Part shown: positions 53,342-61,857 of the stretch, piece by piece
Layout: the number at the start of each line of letters is the position of its first letter
Position numbering within the stretch: position 1 is the stretch's first letter
Source: Synechococcus sp. PCC 6312
Lineage (GTDB): Bacteria > Cyanobacteriota > Cyanobacteriia > Thermosynechococcales > Thermosynechococcaceae
Assembly: GCF_000316685.1 (NCBI RefSeq)
Contig: NC_019680.1
Location: forward strand, 2,171,501-2,235,500
Length of the DNA: 64,000 nt
Reading direction: 5' to 3'
The notes under the pieces: model-generated
Databases searched by the model: none
The model's input: only the letters and a program-made list of their open reading frames with translations
Told to the model about the DNA's origin: nothing
Position numbers and translations under genes: made by a program

Positions 53342-54436
53342 CAAGGTCTGACCAGTGGCTTGCTCAAATAGATAGAGATGCCCACTGCTAAAGCCTAGTT
53401 TTAACCATTCCCCTAACGTTGGCTGATAATCTGTGGGTGCGATGACTAAAAGGGGATGAGCCACCAGGCCGGGGAGTTGACAATGCAACCAGACTTCTCG
53501 CCCCATCGGTTCTATGAGGATCACCTGAGCTTTAAGGGTCATCTCGGCATTTGAGGGGTGCACCTGCAAATGTTCTGGGCGAATCCCCAACTCCAACCCG
53601 ATCCCCTCCCGTAATCTAGGTTTTAATGCCTCAGGACAAGGAATACCCTGTTCGCCAAACTGCACCTGCCCGGATTGATAGACTCCAGGCCAAAGATTCA
53701 TGGCCGGTTGCCCCATAAAGCTGGCCACCATACGATTAGCGGGAGCTTGATAAATTTCTGCCGGTGTGCCAATTTGCTGCACTTGCCCCCGATTTAGGAC
53801 CACAATCCGATCCGCTAAGGTCATGGCCTCAATTTGGTCATGGGTGACATAGAGGGTGGTTACGCCAATGGTTTGATGGAGTTGTTTTAATTCTGCCCTG
53901 GTGTCATCCCGAAGTTGGGCATCTAAATTGGAGAGGGGTTCATCCAGCAGAAAGACTTGGGGAGAGCGGGCAATGGCCCGGCCGAGGGCGACCCGTTGTT
54001 GTTGTCCCCCAGAAAGTTGCTTCGGTTTGCGGGCCAGCAGGGGGCTAATCCCTAACATTTGGGCGATCCGTTGCACCTGAGCTTGGATTTTGCTGGGGTC
54101 TGTTTTCCGCATTTTCAAGCCAAAGCCGATATTTTCAGCCACGGTCAAATGGGGATAAAGGGCATAGTTTTGGAAGACCATAGCGACATCGCGGGCCTGG
54201 GCTGGAACTTGATTGACTAAACGGGAGCCGATATAAATTTCTCCAGTGGTAGGGGTTTCCAGGCCAGCAATCAATCTCAAAATCGTGGACTTCCCGCAAC
54301 CAGAGGGGCCAACCAATACCCAAAACTCCCCATCGGGAATTTCTAAGCTAAGGGGTTCAATTCCCCCACTGGCCTCTGGCCCTAAACGGGAATCCTGAAA
54401 GCGGCGGCTGACATTGTGAAGGGTGACACTGGCCAT
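53336..54436 (-). CDS. Sugar-type ABC transporter ATP-binding protein (UgpC/MalK family)
   Basis: A 366-residue ATPase. Walker A GPSGCGKSTILRL, Q-loop MVFQNYALYPHLTVAENI, signature LSGGQQQRVALGRAIARSP, Walker B VFLLDEPLSNLDAQLRDD and the H-loop TLYVTHDQIEAMTLADR are all intact. A C-terminal TOBE/OB regulatory domain (about 245-360) marks the MalK/UgpC group. No permease or binding protein lies here, so it may serve several carbohydrate or glycerol-phosphate importers. Its ATG lies 6 bases after the Hlip stop, so it ends a likely sdhB-hli-ATPase transcript. Confidence 0.92.
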   Translation of the reverse strand: MASVTLHNVSRRFQDSRLGPEASGGIEPLSLEIPDGEFWVLVGPSGCGKSTILRLIAGLETPTTGEIYIGSRLVNQVPAQARDVAMVFQNYALYPHLTVAENIGFGLKMRKTDPSKIQAQVQRIAQMLGISPLLARKPKQLSGGQQQRVALGRAIARSPQVFLLDEPLSNLDAQLRDDTRAELKQLHQTIGVTTLYVTHDQIEAMTLADRIVVLNRGQVQQIGTPAEIYQAPANRMVASFMGQPAMNLWPGVYQSGQVQFGEQGIPCPEALKPRLREGIGLELGIRPEHLQVHPSNAEMTLKAQVILIEPMGREVWLHCQLPGLVAHPLLVIAPTDYQPTLGEWLKLGFSSGHLYLFEQATGQTLL

Positions 54437-54442
54437 AGGGAG

Positions 54443-54607
54443 TTAACGGAGGCCGATCCAACTAAAAAAGTCCGTACCGGTGACCAGTTCTAAAACCAAC
54501 AGGGCCACAAAACCAATCATGGCAAAGCGACCGTTGATCAGTTCGGCGTAATAGCTCCAACCAAAACTGGGTTCTGGGGTTGTCTCAGGGGAATCTGGCT
54601 CACTCAT
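54443..54607 (-). CDS. hli: High-light-inducible chlorophyll-binding protein (Hlip/Scp)
   Basis: A 54-residue protein. After a polar N-terminus (MSEPDSPETTPEPSFGW) comes YYAELINGRFAMIGFVALLV, containing the ExxNxRxAMxG chlorophyll-binding motif of the LHC-type one-helix proteins, then a membrane helix ending in LELVTGTDFF. Hlips bind chlorophyll and carotenoid and protect photosystem assembly under light stress. The ATG overlaps the end of sdhB by 8 bases and the stop is 6 bases before the ABC ATPase start. Short enough to escape length-limited gene callers. Confidence 0.93.
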   Translation of the reverse strand: MSEPDSPETTPEPSFGWSYYAELINGRFAMIGFVALLVLELVTGTDFFSWIGLR

Positions 54608-55601
54608 GGGAACGAACTCCTTGATCGGATTGGCTCTTTTCTAAGGATTGCACAGACTCAATTAATCCTTGCACCTGGGCCTGGCCGGCTGATTTTTCAA
54701 ACCTCATCGGGAATTTCCCCCGTTTCACCATCCGCCACCCCAACGGCAGCAAACTCAGCACCCCCCGCACATCCCGAAATTTATTGCCGACGACTTCCAG
54801 GCCAAACTTGCGCTCATCAACCCAACCCCCGCGTTTGACTAAATCCACTAAAACTTGGCGATGCCGAATCGGACGCGGGGCCGGTAATCCCTGGGCTTGC
54901 TCGAGAATTTCTCCCTTAATCTTGCTAATTTGATCCAATGGTGCCACATCCATCGGACAAACCGTATTGCAATTAAAACACCGGGTACAGCCCCACACTC
55001 CAGCACTAGAGTTGTACTGCTCCAGCCGTTCGGCCTGGGCCTGGTCGCGATTATCTGCCAACATCCGATAGGCCTTAGCGAGGGCATGGGGGCCGACAAA
55101 TTCAGGATTGACCTCTTTGCCATTGCAGTCAGAGTAACAGGCCCCGCACATAATACAGTTGCCCATCTCATTGAGTTTGGCCCGTTGGTCTGGGGTTTGG
55201 CGAAATTCCCGCTCTCCTAAATTGCGCGCCGCCGCGCTGACGTAGGGATTAACATCATCTAGGTTTTGCCAAAAGGGTTGCATATCTACAATTAGGTCAC
55301 GGACAATCGGTAAGTTCCCTAAGGGGGCAATGGTGATCGTCTGGGGCTGTAGAGACCACTTCAGTTCATTGGCGACACTGTTTTGACAGGCCAAGGCGGC
55401 CCGGCCATTGATCCGCATCGCACAACTACCACAGATCGTATTGCGGCAATTTTTGCGAAAGGCTAGAGTCCCGTCTTGTGACCACTTAATTTGATTCAGA
55501 CAGTCGAGAACCGTCGCTCCGGGGGAAATATCAAGGCGAAAGGTTTGGGAATAGGGGGGCGCATCCGGGGCCTGGCGGAGAATTTGGACATTGAGTTCCA
55601 T
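54600..55601 (-). CDS. sdhB: Succinate dehydrogenase/fumarate reductase iron-sulfur subunit
   Basis: A 333-residue protein. The N-terminal plant-type [2Fe-2S] domain has C52, C57, C60 and C72 (RNTICGSCAMRING). The C-terminal ferredoxin domain has C149, C152, C155, C159 and C205, C208, C211, C215, fitting the [3Fe-4S]/[4Fe-4S] sites, though both sets look like four-cysteine motifs. It passes electrons from the flavoprotein to the membrane in respiration. A C-terminal extension after about residue 250 is normal for cyanobacterial forms. No sdhA is adjacent. Hlip and an ABC ATPase follow. Confidence 0.93.
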   Translation of the reverse strand: MELNVQILRQAPDAPPYSQTFRLDISPGATVLDCLNQIKWSQDGTLAFRKNCRNTICGSCAMRINGRAALACQNSVANELKWSLQPQTITIAPLGNLPIVRDLIVDMQPFWQNLDDVNPYVSAAARNLGEREFRQTPDQRAKLNEMGNCIMCGACYSDCNGKEVNPEFVGPHALAKAYRMLADNRDQAQAERLEQYNSSAGVWGCTRCFNCNTVCPMDVAPLDQISKIKGEILEQAQGLPAPRPIRHRQVLVDLVKRGGWVDERKFGLEVVGNKFRDVRGVLSLLPLGWRMVKRGKFPMRFEKSAGQAQVQGLIESVQSLEKSQSDQGVRSHE

Positions 55602-55800
55602 AGCAGCTAATGATCACTAGTTCTAGCCTATAGCAATCCCTGAAAACCGGGCAGATTTAGGAGAATTCTTAGACAGGCCGAGAGTCTCATTCAATCTATC
55701 TTCACATGACCGATCACTGCCACAAGCGGCCTACCTATGACTGTTGTTAGCCTAATTCATGACATTATGATTGCCCAGAGATTGGGGTTAGACTACAAGC

Positions 55801-56361
55801 ATGGTGACGTTACTCGGCCTGTTACCCCGCTCCTTAACGACATTTCTCTTTGCCCTTGCGGCCCTCTTCAGATTTTATGGAAACTCCGACACCATCCCCC
55901 TCCAACTCTTCCCCTTTACCTACCTCCAGTGGAGTTTTGCAACCTTCATGGCGGCCACATTGGCTTTGGTGGTTAATCTCGGCCTTGAGTGGAACACTGG
56001 ACATCGAAGCCGATATCGTGAGATTGAAGCAAGAGAGCGAGAAAGACAACGAGATCGCCGAGCAGACGAGGAAAGACAGAGAGCGGATCGAGAACGAAAT
56101 CTTGCAAGTGAGGAAAGACAGAGAGCAGATCGAGAACGAAATCTTGCGGATGCAGAAAGAAGACAAGCAGAGCGAGAAAGAAGACGAGCAAATGAGGATC
56201 GCAGACGAGCGGTGGAGGAAAGAGGACGAGCGGCTTATCGAGCTTATCTCCAAAGTCAATTTGCTGTTGTCCAGTTACGGTATACCCTCGAACCCTCCCC
56301 CCAAACTCGAGGAGCCTTGATCAATCTTCTCGCGTTGTTGGAAGAATATGGTGGCGTATAG
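55801..56361 (+). CDS. Membrane protein with charged coiled-coil domain
   Basis: A 186-residue protein. Two membrane helices fill about residues 10-26 and 44-62, followed by a highly charged helix (about 68-145) of RERQRDRR and DRERNLA type heptads, then a folded-looking tail (QLRYTLEPSPQTRGALINLL). I favour this frame because it begins with a membrane segment and ends in a structured tail. Plus-strand and minus-strand shadows are also open because of the repeated DNA. Two 42-base repeat units at 56068 and 56110 code part of the coil. Function unknown. Confidence 0.72.
   Translation: MVTLLGLLPRSLTTFLFALAALFRFYGNSDTIPLQLFPFTYLQWSFATFMAATLALVVNLGLEWNTGHRSRYREIEARERERQRDRRADEERQRADRERNLASEERQRADRERNLADAERRQAERERRRANEDRRRAVEERGRAAYRAYLQSQFAVVQLRYTLEPSPQTRGALINLLALLEEYGGV
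56068..56151 (+). repeat. Two 42-base direct repeats inside the coiled-coil gene
   Basis: Units start at 56068 and 56110, both reading GAGGAAAGACAGAGAGC then nearly identical DNA to the end. The period is 14 codons, as expected for a slipped heptad coding unit. Differences are few, so duplication is fairly recent. Confidence 0.85.
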
Positions 56362-56421
56362 GCATCTCCAGGCCTGGACTCGGTACAATTTAAGCGTATT
56401 TTCGCTCCAGGCCCAAGAGTG

Positions 56422-57462
56422 ATGATGGTTCCCCCAGCCCAAGGCTTTTTTCATCCAGCAGAGTGGCAATTTCACCAGGCCTGTTGGTTAGCGTTTCCCA
56501 GTCATGCAGAGTTGTGGGGTGAGAATTTACCATCTGTGCAAGCTGAATTTGCGGCTCTCTGCCAGGCCATTGCGTTTCCGGATCCACTTACAGGACAGCC
56601 CCAGGGAGAGCAATTAAAGATTCTCGTTTTAGATGCCCCAGGAGAGGCAACGGCCCAGGCCATGTTGAACGGGCTAAACCCGGAGTTTTACCACATCCCC
56701 TTTGGAGACATTTGGCTGCGAGATACGGGGCCGATTTTTTTACGCAATCAAGGGGGCCAAGCTGCGACAGTCCGGTTTCGGTTTAATGGCTGGGGGGAAA
56801 AGTATTCCTTACCCGGAGATGCTCAGGTTGCTGAAAACATTGCCCAGGCCGTGGATTTACCCCAATATTCCTTTCCCTTTGTCTTAGAGGGGGGAGCAAT
56901 TGAAACCGATGGTGCAGGCACTTGTTTAACGACCCGACAATGTTTACTCAATCCAAATCGCAATCCCCATTTAACGCCATCTGAAATTACAGAGTCTCTG
57001 AACGCGGTCTTTGGTTATCAAAAGGTATTGTGGCTGGATCAAGGCCTGGAACATGATCATACCGATGGGCATATTGATACCTTGGTGCGCTTTGTCCGGT
57101 CTGGGGTGGTCGTCTGTATGGAAAGTTTGACTGCGGAAGATGTCAATGCTGCAACGTTACAACAAATTGCCCATGATTTAGAAACATTCACCGATGCCCA
57201 AGGTCGTCCTTTAGAGGTGGTCAAAATTCCTTCTCCCGGCCTGGTTTTAGATGGGAATGGAACCGTGCTGCCGGCCAGTTATATCAACTTTTACATTGCT
57301 AATAAAACCGTCATTGTCCCGACCTATGGCAGCGAGTTTGATCAACCAGCCGTTAAGGCCATTGCCCAACTATTCCCGGAGCGCAAAACTATCGGACTCA
57401 GTGCCAAGCATATTCTCTTGGGGGGGGGGGCTTTTCACTGTATTACTCAACAACAACTCTAA
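56422..57462 (+). CDS. aguA: Agmatine deiminase
   Basis: About 346 residues from the ATG at 56422 (a GTG at 56419 is in frame). It converts agmatine to N-carbamoylputrescine. Family motifs: GDIWLRDTGPIFL near residue 95, EGGAIETDGAGT near 155, HDHTDGHIDTLVRF near 211 and the catalytic cysteine in GGGAFHCITQQ at the end. This is the plant-like route to putrescine. aguB follows after 26 bases, so the two form one pathway operon. Close after the coiled-coil gene but not clearly linked to it. Confidence 0.96.
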   Translation: MMVPPAQGFFHPAEWQFHQACWLAFPSHAELWGENLPSVQAEFAALCQAIAFPDPLTGQPQGEQLKILVLDAPGEATAQAMLNGLNPEFYHIPFGDIWLRDTGPIFLRNQGGQAATVRFRFNGWGEKYSLPGDAQVAENIAQAVDLPQYSFPFVLEGGAIETDGAGTCLTTRQCLLNPNRNPHLTPSEITESLNAVFGYQKVLWLDQGLEHDHTDGHIDTLVRFVRSGVVVCMESLTAEDVNAATLQQIAHDLETFTDAQGRPLEVVKIPSPGLVLDGNGTVLPASYINFYIANKTVIVPTYGSEFDQPAVKAIAQLFPERKTIGLSAKHILLGGGAFHCITQQQL

Positions 57463-57488
57463 CTTCAACCTTCACTTAAAAACTACCC

Positions 57489-58352
57489 ATGAAAAACCTC
57501 ACTGTTGCAGCAATTCAGATGGCGTTTAGCTCGAATCGGGATAAGAATCTCCAAAGCATTACAGATTATATTCACCAGGCCAAGGCTAAGGGTGCGCAAA
57601 TTATCTTACCTTCAGAACTCCTAGAAGGACATTACTTTTGTCGAGAAGAAAAAGAGGAATTTTTTGCCCAGGCCCGCCCTTTAGAGAACCATCCAACGGT
57701 TTGCCATTTCCAGGCCCTTGCGGCAGAACTTAATGTGGTTATTCCGGTTTCCTTATTCGAGAAGGCTGGCCCGGCCTATTACAACAGTGTCGTGATTATT
57801 GATGCCGATGGCCAGGTTTTAGGGGTCTATCGGAAAAGTCATATTCCTGATGGGCCGGGTTATGAGGAAAAGTTTTACTTCCGGCCGGGAGATACAGGGT
57901 TTCGGGTTTGGCAGACTCAGTTTGGGATCATTGGGGTGGGAATTTGTTGGGATCAGTGGTTTCCCGAATGTGCCAGAGCCATGACCCTAATGGGAGCCGA
58001 GGTGTTATTATACCCAACCGCAATTGGCAGTGAACCCCATGATCCAGGCCTGGACACGAAAGACCCTTGGCAGCGCGTCATGATCGGTCATGCAGTCGCC
58101 AATATTATCCCAGTAGTGGCCGCAAATCGAATTGGGAATGAGGATGGCCAGGTGTTTTATGGCAGTTCATTTATTGCCGATGTTCGGGGGGATAAAGTGG
58201 CAGAGCTGGATCGCAATCAGTCAGGAATTATTACGGCTACATTTGATTTAGAACAAGTCGAAAGAACACGAGCAGCTTTTGGCTTTTTCCGAGATCGGCG
58301 CACCGATTTATATCACGTTCTCTTATCTGGAGATGGAGCCTTAAAAAGTTAG
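57489..58352 (+). CDS. aguB: N-carbamoylputrescine amidase
   Basis: A 287-residue nitrilase-superfamily enzyme. Catalytic Glu in LPSELLEGHYFC, Lys in YRKSHIPDGPGY and Cys in VGICWDQWFPECAR. It hydrolyses N-carbamoylputrescine to putrescine, CO2 and ammonia, completing the aguA reaction. Motifs PDGPGYEEKFYF and DPWQRVMIGHA match the AguB subgroup. Only 3 bases separate its stop from the start of the nuclease-ParA gene, although composition changes sharply there. Confidence 0.96.
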   Translation: MKNLTVAAIQMAFSSNRDKNLQSITDYIHQAKAKGAQIILPSELLEGHYFCREEKEEFFAQARPLENHPTVCHFQALAAELNVVIPVSLFEKAGPAYYNSVVIIDADGQVLGVYRKSHIPDGPGYEEKFYFRPGDTGFRVWQTQFGIIGVGICWDQWFPECARAMTLMGAEVLLYPTAIGSEPHDPGLDTKDPWQRVMIGHAVANIIPVVAANRIGNEDGQVFYGSSFIADVRGDKVAELDRNQSGIITATFDLEQVERTRAAFGFFRDRRTDLYHVLLSGDGALKS

Positions 58353-58355
58353 CTT

Positions 58356-59771
58356 ATGGACATGAAACACTATGCAGAAATATTTACTCAAGTCAAAGTT
58401 TGTCAAACAGAAGCCGATGTCGAACAAAAAATCATCATTCCATTTTTACAAGGCCTGGGATATGCCGAAGCAGATTGGCTGGCTCAAAGTAGTGTGGATA
58501 AATTAAGACCCGACTTTATTATCAAGCCAAGTGAAGCCACAATCAAAGATTTTAGTTATCTGATTATCGAAGTCAAAGCTCCCACAATCAACATCAACAA
58601 TAAAAGCAACCAACTCAAAACCTACCTGACTAAAACCAAGGCTATCTTTGGCCTGATTAGCAATGGCAAACATTTGCGCCTGTTCTATCACAATCCATTT
58701 CAGCCTGTCTCAGTAAAGCTCGTAGAAGAAATTGCAGACACAACCAATCTGACAAAACTCAAAAAACTAGTTACATTACTTAATAAAAGAGTCGCGCTTA
58801 GTTTTATTCATCACTTGTATCAAAGACAACAACAAGCCTATACCCAATTCAGTAAGGTGGTGACTAAGGTTTATCCTAGCTTTAGTAATCACCCTCCTGT
58901 AATTCCCCAAACAAAGCCCATGATTATTACAGTCTTCAACAACAAAGGCGGAGTTGGTAAAACTACTCTCACGATTAACCTTGGGGCTGCTCTGGCAAAG
59001 TTGGGAAAAAGAGTCTTACTGATTGATATAGACGCTCAGGCAAATTTAAGTATTGGTCTTCGTGTTGATCCCTTAAAAGATGTGGAAGATGTGGGAAAGA
59101 AAGATATTACTCATCTATTACTAGAAAGAGATACAACATTACAAGATGTCATTCACAGAAGAAGATGGGGAGACTTGACCCTAGATATTGTTCCATCCCA
59201 TATTCGATTAGCAGATATGGAACCAGATTTAATGAGAATAATTGATGTTGATCGGGTGTTATCTAGGAAATTAAATAATCATGGTTATGACTTTGTGTTG
59301 ATTGATCCACCACCATCATTTAGCAAAGTTAACGCTATTGCTCTTGTTGCTTCAACCGCAATTCTCATTCCAACTGAGCTATCTTCCTACCCTATTCGAG
59401 CTTTAGAGTATGTACTCAATAGAACATTTATTATTTCCCAGTCTATTGAACGTCCGATTCATGTACTTGGAATTACGGTTAGTCGCTATGACAAGAGGAA
59501 TAAAGACGAGAATTTAGTAATGAAGGAAAGTTTATATAAAATACTTAATAGGATTAACCAAAGGGTAGATATTCTTCCTGAAAATACATGGACTCCTCAA
59601 CTCCTTGCTGTATCACGTTCTACAGAGAAGAAATGTCCAGTTCAGTCAGTTGAATTTTATGAGCAATCATCCTCAAGTGATAAAGATTCATTGGATAGGA
59701 TCACCACTTGTTATGAGAATTTAGCCAAGAATATTATTGAGCAAAATCTAAAGCTACAGGAATCAAATTAA
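58356..59771 (+). CDS. PD-(D/E)xK nuclease (HsdR-N-like) fused to ParA family ATPase
   Basis: A 471-residue two-domain protein. Residues 1-160 look like the restriction-enzyme HsdR N-terminal fold: EQKIIIPFLQGLGY, then D53 in RPDFIIKP and E72, K74 in LIIEVKAPT form a PD-(D/E)xK active site. Residues 188-465 are a ParA/MinD ATPase: deviant Walker A KGGVGKTT (197-204), Walker A' IDIDAQANLS (D224, D226) and Walker B DFVLIDPPPSF (D317). This suggests a nuclease whose activity or placement is controlled by ParA dimerisation on DNA. AT-rich and short of GGCCTGG words, unlike its neighbours. Start 3 bases after aguB; second ATG at 58362. Confidence 0.88.
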   Translation: MDMKHYAEIFTQVKVCQTEADVEQKIIIPFLQGLGYAEADWLAQSSVDKLRPDFIIKPSEATIKDFSYLIIEVKAPTININNKSNQLKTYLTKTKAIFGLISNGKHLRLFYHNPFQPVSVKLVEEIADTTNLTKLKKLVTLLNKRVALSFIHHLYQRQQQAYTQFSKVVTKVYPSFSNHPPVIPQTKPMIITVFNNKGGVGKTTLTINLGAALAKLGKRVLLIDIDAQANLSIGLRVDPLKDVEDVGKKDITHLLLERDTTLQDVIHRRRWGDLTLDIVPSHIRLADMEPDLMRIIDVDRVLSRKLNNHGYDFVLIDPPPSFSKVNAIALVASTAILIPTELSSYPIRALEYVLNRTFIISQSIERPIHVLGITVSRYDKRNKDENLVMKESLYKILNRINQRVDILPENTWTPQLLAVSRSTEKKCPVQSVEFYEQSSSSDKDSLDRITTCYENLAKNIIEQNLKLQESN

Positions 59772-59772
59772 G

Positions 59773-60450
59773 ATGACAGGATATTTAGATCAAAACGAGC
59801 AGATTTATAAGCATTTGAAACTACGAAAGCTTTTACACGGTGAAATATACACTGATTCAGTTATTTCTAAATCTTCTTTCCCTATTGATACCGAAAGAAT
59901 AAATGTAGTTGGAAAAAGTATTGTTCAATATCAAGGTAATATTTCACCTCTAGTGGTTCGTCAGGTTGAAAAAGGTGATGATGTTTTTTATGAAATTATC
60001 TACGGCGATGAAGTTTATGAAGCAGCAAAGTTAATAAATGCACCAAAGCTGTGGGTCTGGGTAGTTGACATTTCGGATGAGCAGGTTCCAATTATTCAAA
60101 AAGAGATTTCAGAAATTCTTGGAGATCAAGAAGAAATTATTGATCTTGTAAAACTTTCTGAAATGATGCAGTCTTTACATTCCTTAGAAAATCAGATACT
60201 TAAGTTACAACAAAAAAGAGTTGATCAAGTCAACAAAATCCTACAGTTAATTAATCCATTGCCTAAAATACTGAAGATAAACTCGGTTACAGACTCAGAA
60301 TTGGTGCAAGTACCTGGAATTAAAGATAAATTATCCCAAAAAATAATCAAAGGCCGCCCGTACAGAGATACTCAAGATATTAAAAAAAAGCTACCTAAAA
60401 ACATCGTCAATGCTTTAAATAGTCACTTCCAAGAAATTGTTTTTGATTAG
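59773..60450 (+). CDS. ParB-N-like protein with C-terminal helix-hairpin-helix
   Basis: A 225-residue protein. Residues 35-105 resemble the ParB/Srx N-terminal domain: FPIDTERINVVGKSIVQYQ, then GNISPLVVRQVEKGDDVFYEI and GDEVYEAAKLI. Here the CTPase/GERR-type motif is replaced by YGDEVYEAAK, so nucleotide use is uncertain. A coiled helix (about 115-165) links to a helix-hairpin-helix pair (SELVQVPGIKDKLSQKII, DIKKKLPKNIVNAL). It starts one base after the ParA fusion, with AGGA 10 bases before the ATG, so they are cotranscribed. It may direct the ParA-nuclease to DNA; inference. Confidence 0.75.
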   Translation: MTGYLDQNEQIYKHLKLRKLLHGEIYTDSVISKSSFPIDTERINVVGKSIVQYQGNISPLVVRQVEKGDDVFYEIIYGDEVYEAAKLINAPKLWVWVVDISDEQVPIIQKEISEILGDQEEIIDLVKLSEMMQSLHSLENQILKLQQKRVDQVNKILQLINPLPKILKINSVTDSELVQVPGIKDKLSQKIIKGRPYRDTQDIKKKLPKNIVNALNSHFQEIVFD

Positions 60451-61031
60451 TTTTTATCAATAGCTTCTTCCATAGTCGTTGTTTCTTCATAAACCCGCGA
60501 AATATTTCCAAGAAAATTCAGAGACTTCAACATAAATTTATCACTCGTAAAACTTTGAAACATCCATGAATTACTTTGACTTTTTTGAAAACAATCTATT
60601 TTCTTTCTCTTGGCACTGACTAGAATATATTCTTCTAGACTTTCCAAACTCGAATAATCATCAAACTTATCGCCCCGATCAAACGCTTCGGTCGAGTCAG
60701 ATAACACTTCAATGATGAGCTTTGGAAACTGCTTGTAAGTAGTGTTGTCTCGATCTTGGGCATCGCAAGTTACAAATAAGTCTGGATAGTAGTAGCAGTT
60801 TTTCTTTTCAATCCTGACTTTCATATCACTCATAAAAATCTGACAGCCCAGGCCCCGGACATGATCCCGTAGCATCGTGACTAAGTTGATACAGATCGTG
60901 ACATGATTACTGTTTGCCCCAGCCATTGCATAAACCAGGCCATCAATGTACTCATGCTTTTCTGGGCTATTTTGCTCTAATTCCAGGTACTCTTCTGCAC
61001 TGACATCGGTTGAGCTAGATTGGGCAATCAT
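60447..61031 (-). CDS. Uma2 family (DUF820) putative endonuclease
   Basis: A 194-residue Uma2 protein. Motifs: SAEEYLELEQNSPEKHEYIDG near the start, NCYYYPDLFVTCD near 91, FPKLIIEVLSDSTEAFDRGDK near 118 (in parts: PKLIIEVLSDST) and LEEYILVSAKRKKIDCF. The PDLFV plus LIIEVLS pair fits the acidic PD-(D/E)xK core. Cyanobacterial Uma2 genes are numerous; function unproven. Convergent with the ParB-like gene, ends overlapping by 4 bases. It may or may not belong to the ParA/ParB unit. Confidence 0.93.
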   Translation of the reverse strand: MIAQSSSTDVSAEEYLELEQNSPEKHEYIDGLVYAMAGANSNHVTICINLVTMLRDHVRGLGCQIFMSDMKVRIEKKNCYYYPDLFVTCDAQDRDNTTYKQFPKLIIEVLSDSTEAFDRGDKFDDYSSLESLEEYILVSAKRKKIDCFQKSQSNSWMFQSFTSDKFMLKSLNFLGNISRVYEETTTMEEAIDKN

Positions 61032-61164
61032 AAACGTGACCTAGAGGCTGAAACTTGCTGGCTGGGTTAAATAACCTGATTATACTCACCAGGCCCCAAC
61101 AAGCTCCTAAGCTCCTAGGTCTTACTTAAACTTAGTTGTAGGAATATAGGCTTAATCAGTTGCC

Positions 61165-61857
61165 TTAAGCAGCCACCAGGCCATGCATGGACATTTTCAT
61201 AATTTCTCTGGTGGTAAAGCCAATATTTTCCAACGCCCCACTGTACTGAATCATAAAATCTTCCACCAAAGCATCCTTGTCCATCCCTAAAACCTTGGCA
61301 TCCTTTTCAACTTCATTCAACATCCGCCAGACTAGAGGTAAGTTGTCCTTGTTAGCCGTTTCCACCTCAGCCTTAACCGCTTCAAAATTCTCTTGGAGCC
61401 AAACTTCCCCAAAGTTCAAATGGGAATACTCGTCTTTGACCACGCCCTCGGTAATTTTCCGGGCAAAATCATCGGCCATTGGAATATAGATGTTGTACGC
61501 CGCAATCGCAAAACATTCAATGATCAGGGCCTGGATCACCAAGCAGGTAGCAATTTTTCCCTCGGCCGCTGCCACTTGGAAATTATTGTGGAGATCCGCA
61601 AAAAACTTTTCGGCAAAGTCTAAATCAGGGGAAACGGCTAAATTTCGCCCACAGGCCTCAAACCCTTTTTTATGGCGGGCTTCCATTTTCGAGAGGCGAA
61701 GTAAATCCTCTTCATAGTCAGGGATAAGCTTAGTCAGGGAAATATAGTTTTCGTGAGCCTCTTTTTCTCCCTCAATCACAATCCCGTTGATCCGGCTGTA
61801 AGCATCTTTATAGGTCTCACTGGTGTAGTCGAGGGTAGGGGCCTGGATGGGGGACAT
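61165..61857 (-). CDS. ado: Aldehyde-deformylating oxygenase (alkane synthesis)
   Basis: A 230-residue ferritin-like di-iron enzyme that converts long-chain fatty aldehydes to alkanes and formate with O2. The six metal ligands fit E31, E59, H62, E114, E143 and H146, each one less than the Prochlorococcus MIT9313 enzyme. Blocks [24 protein letters not shown] and [14 protein letters not shown] are conserved. The partner acyl-ACP reductase usually lies next to it in cyanobacteria, but here a Uma2 gene follows downstream and no reductase is visible in the window. Confidence 0.97.
   Translation of the reverse strand: MSPIQAPTLDYTSETYKDAYSRINGIVIEGEKEAHENYISLTKLIPDYEEDLLRLSKMEARHKKGFEACGRNLAVSPDLDFAEKFFADLHNNFQVAAAEGKIATCLVIQALIIECFAIAAYNIYIPMADDFARKITEGVVKDEYSHLNFGEVWLQENFEAVKAEVETANKDNLPLVWRMLNEVEKDAKVLGMDKDALVEDFMIQYSGALENIGFTTREIMKMSMHGLVAA

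Noticed and set aside
55850..56320. Second plus-strand coiled frame in the charged repeat gene
   Set aside because: It lacks the membrane segments and structured tail of the favoured frame and depends on the same repeated DNA.
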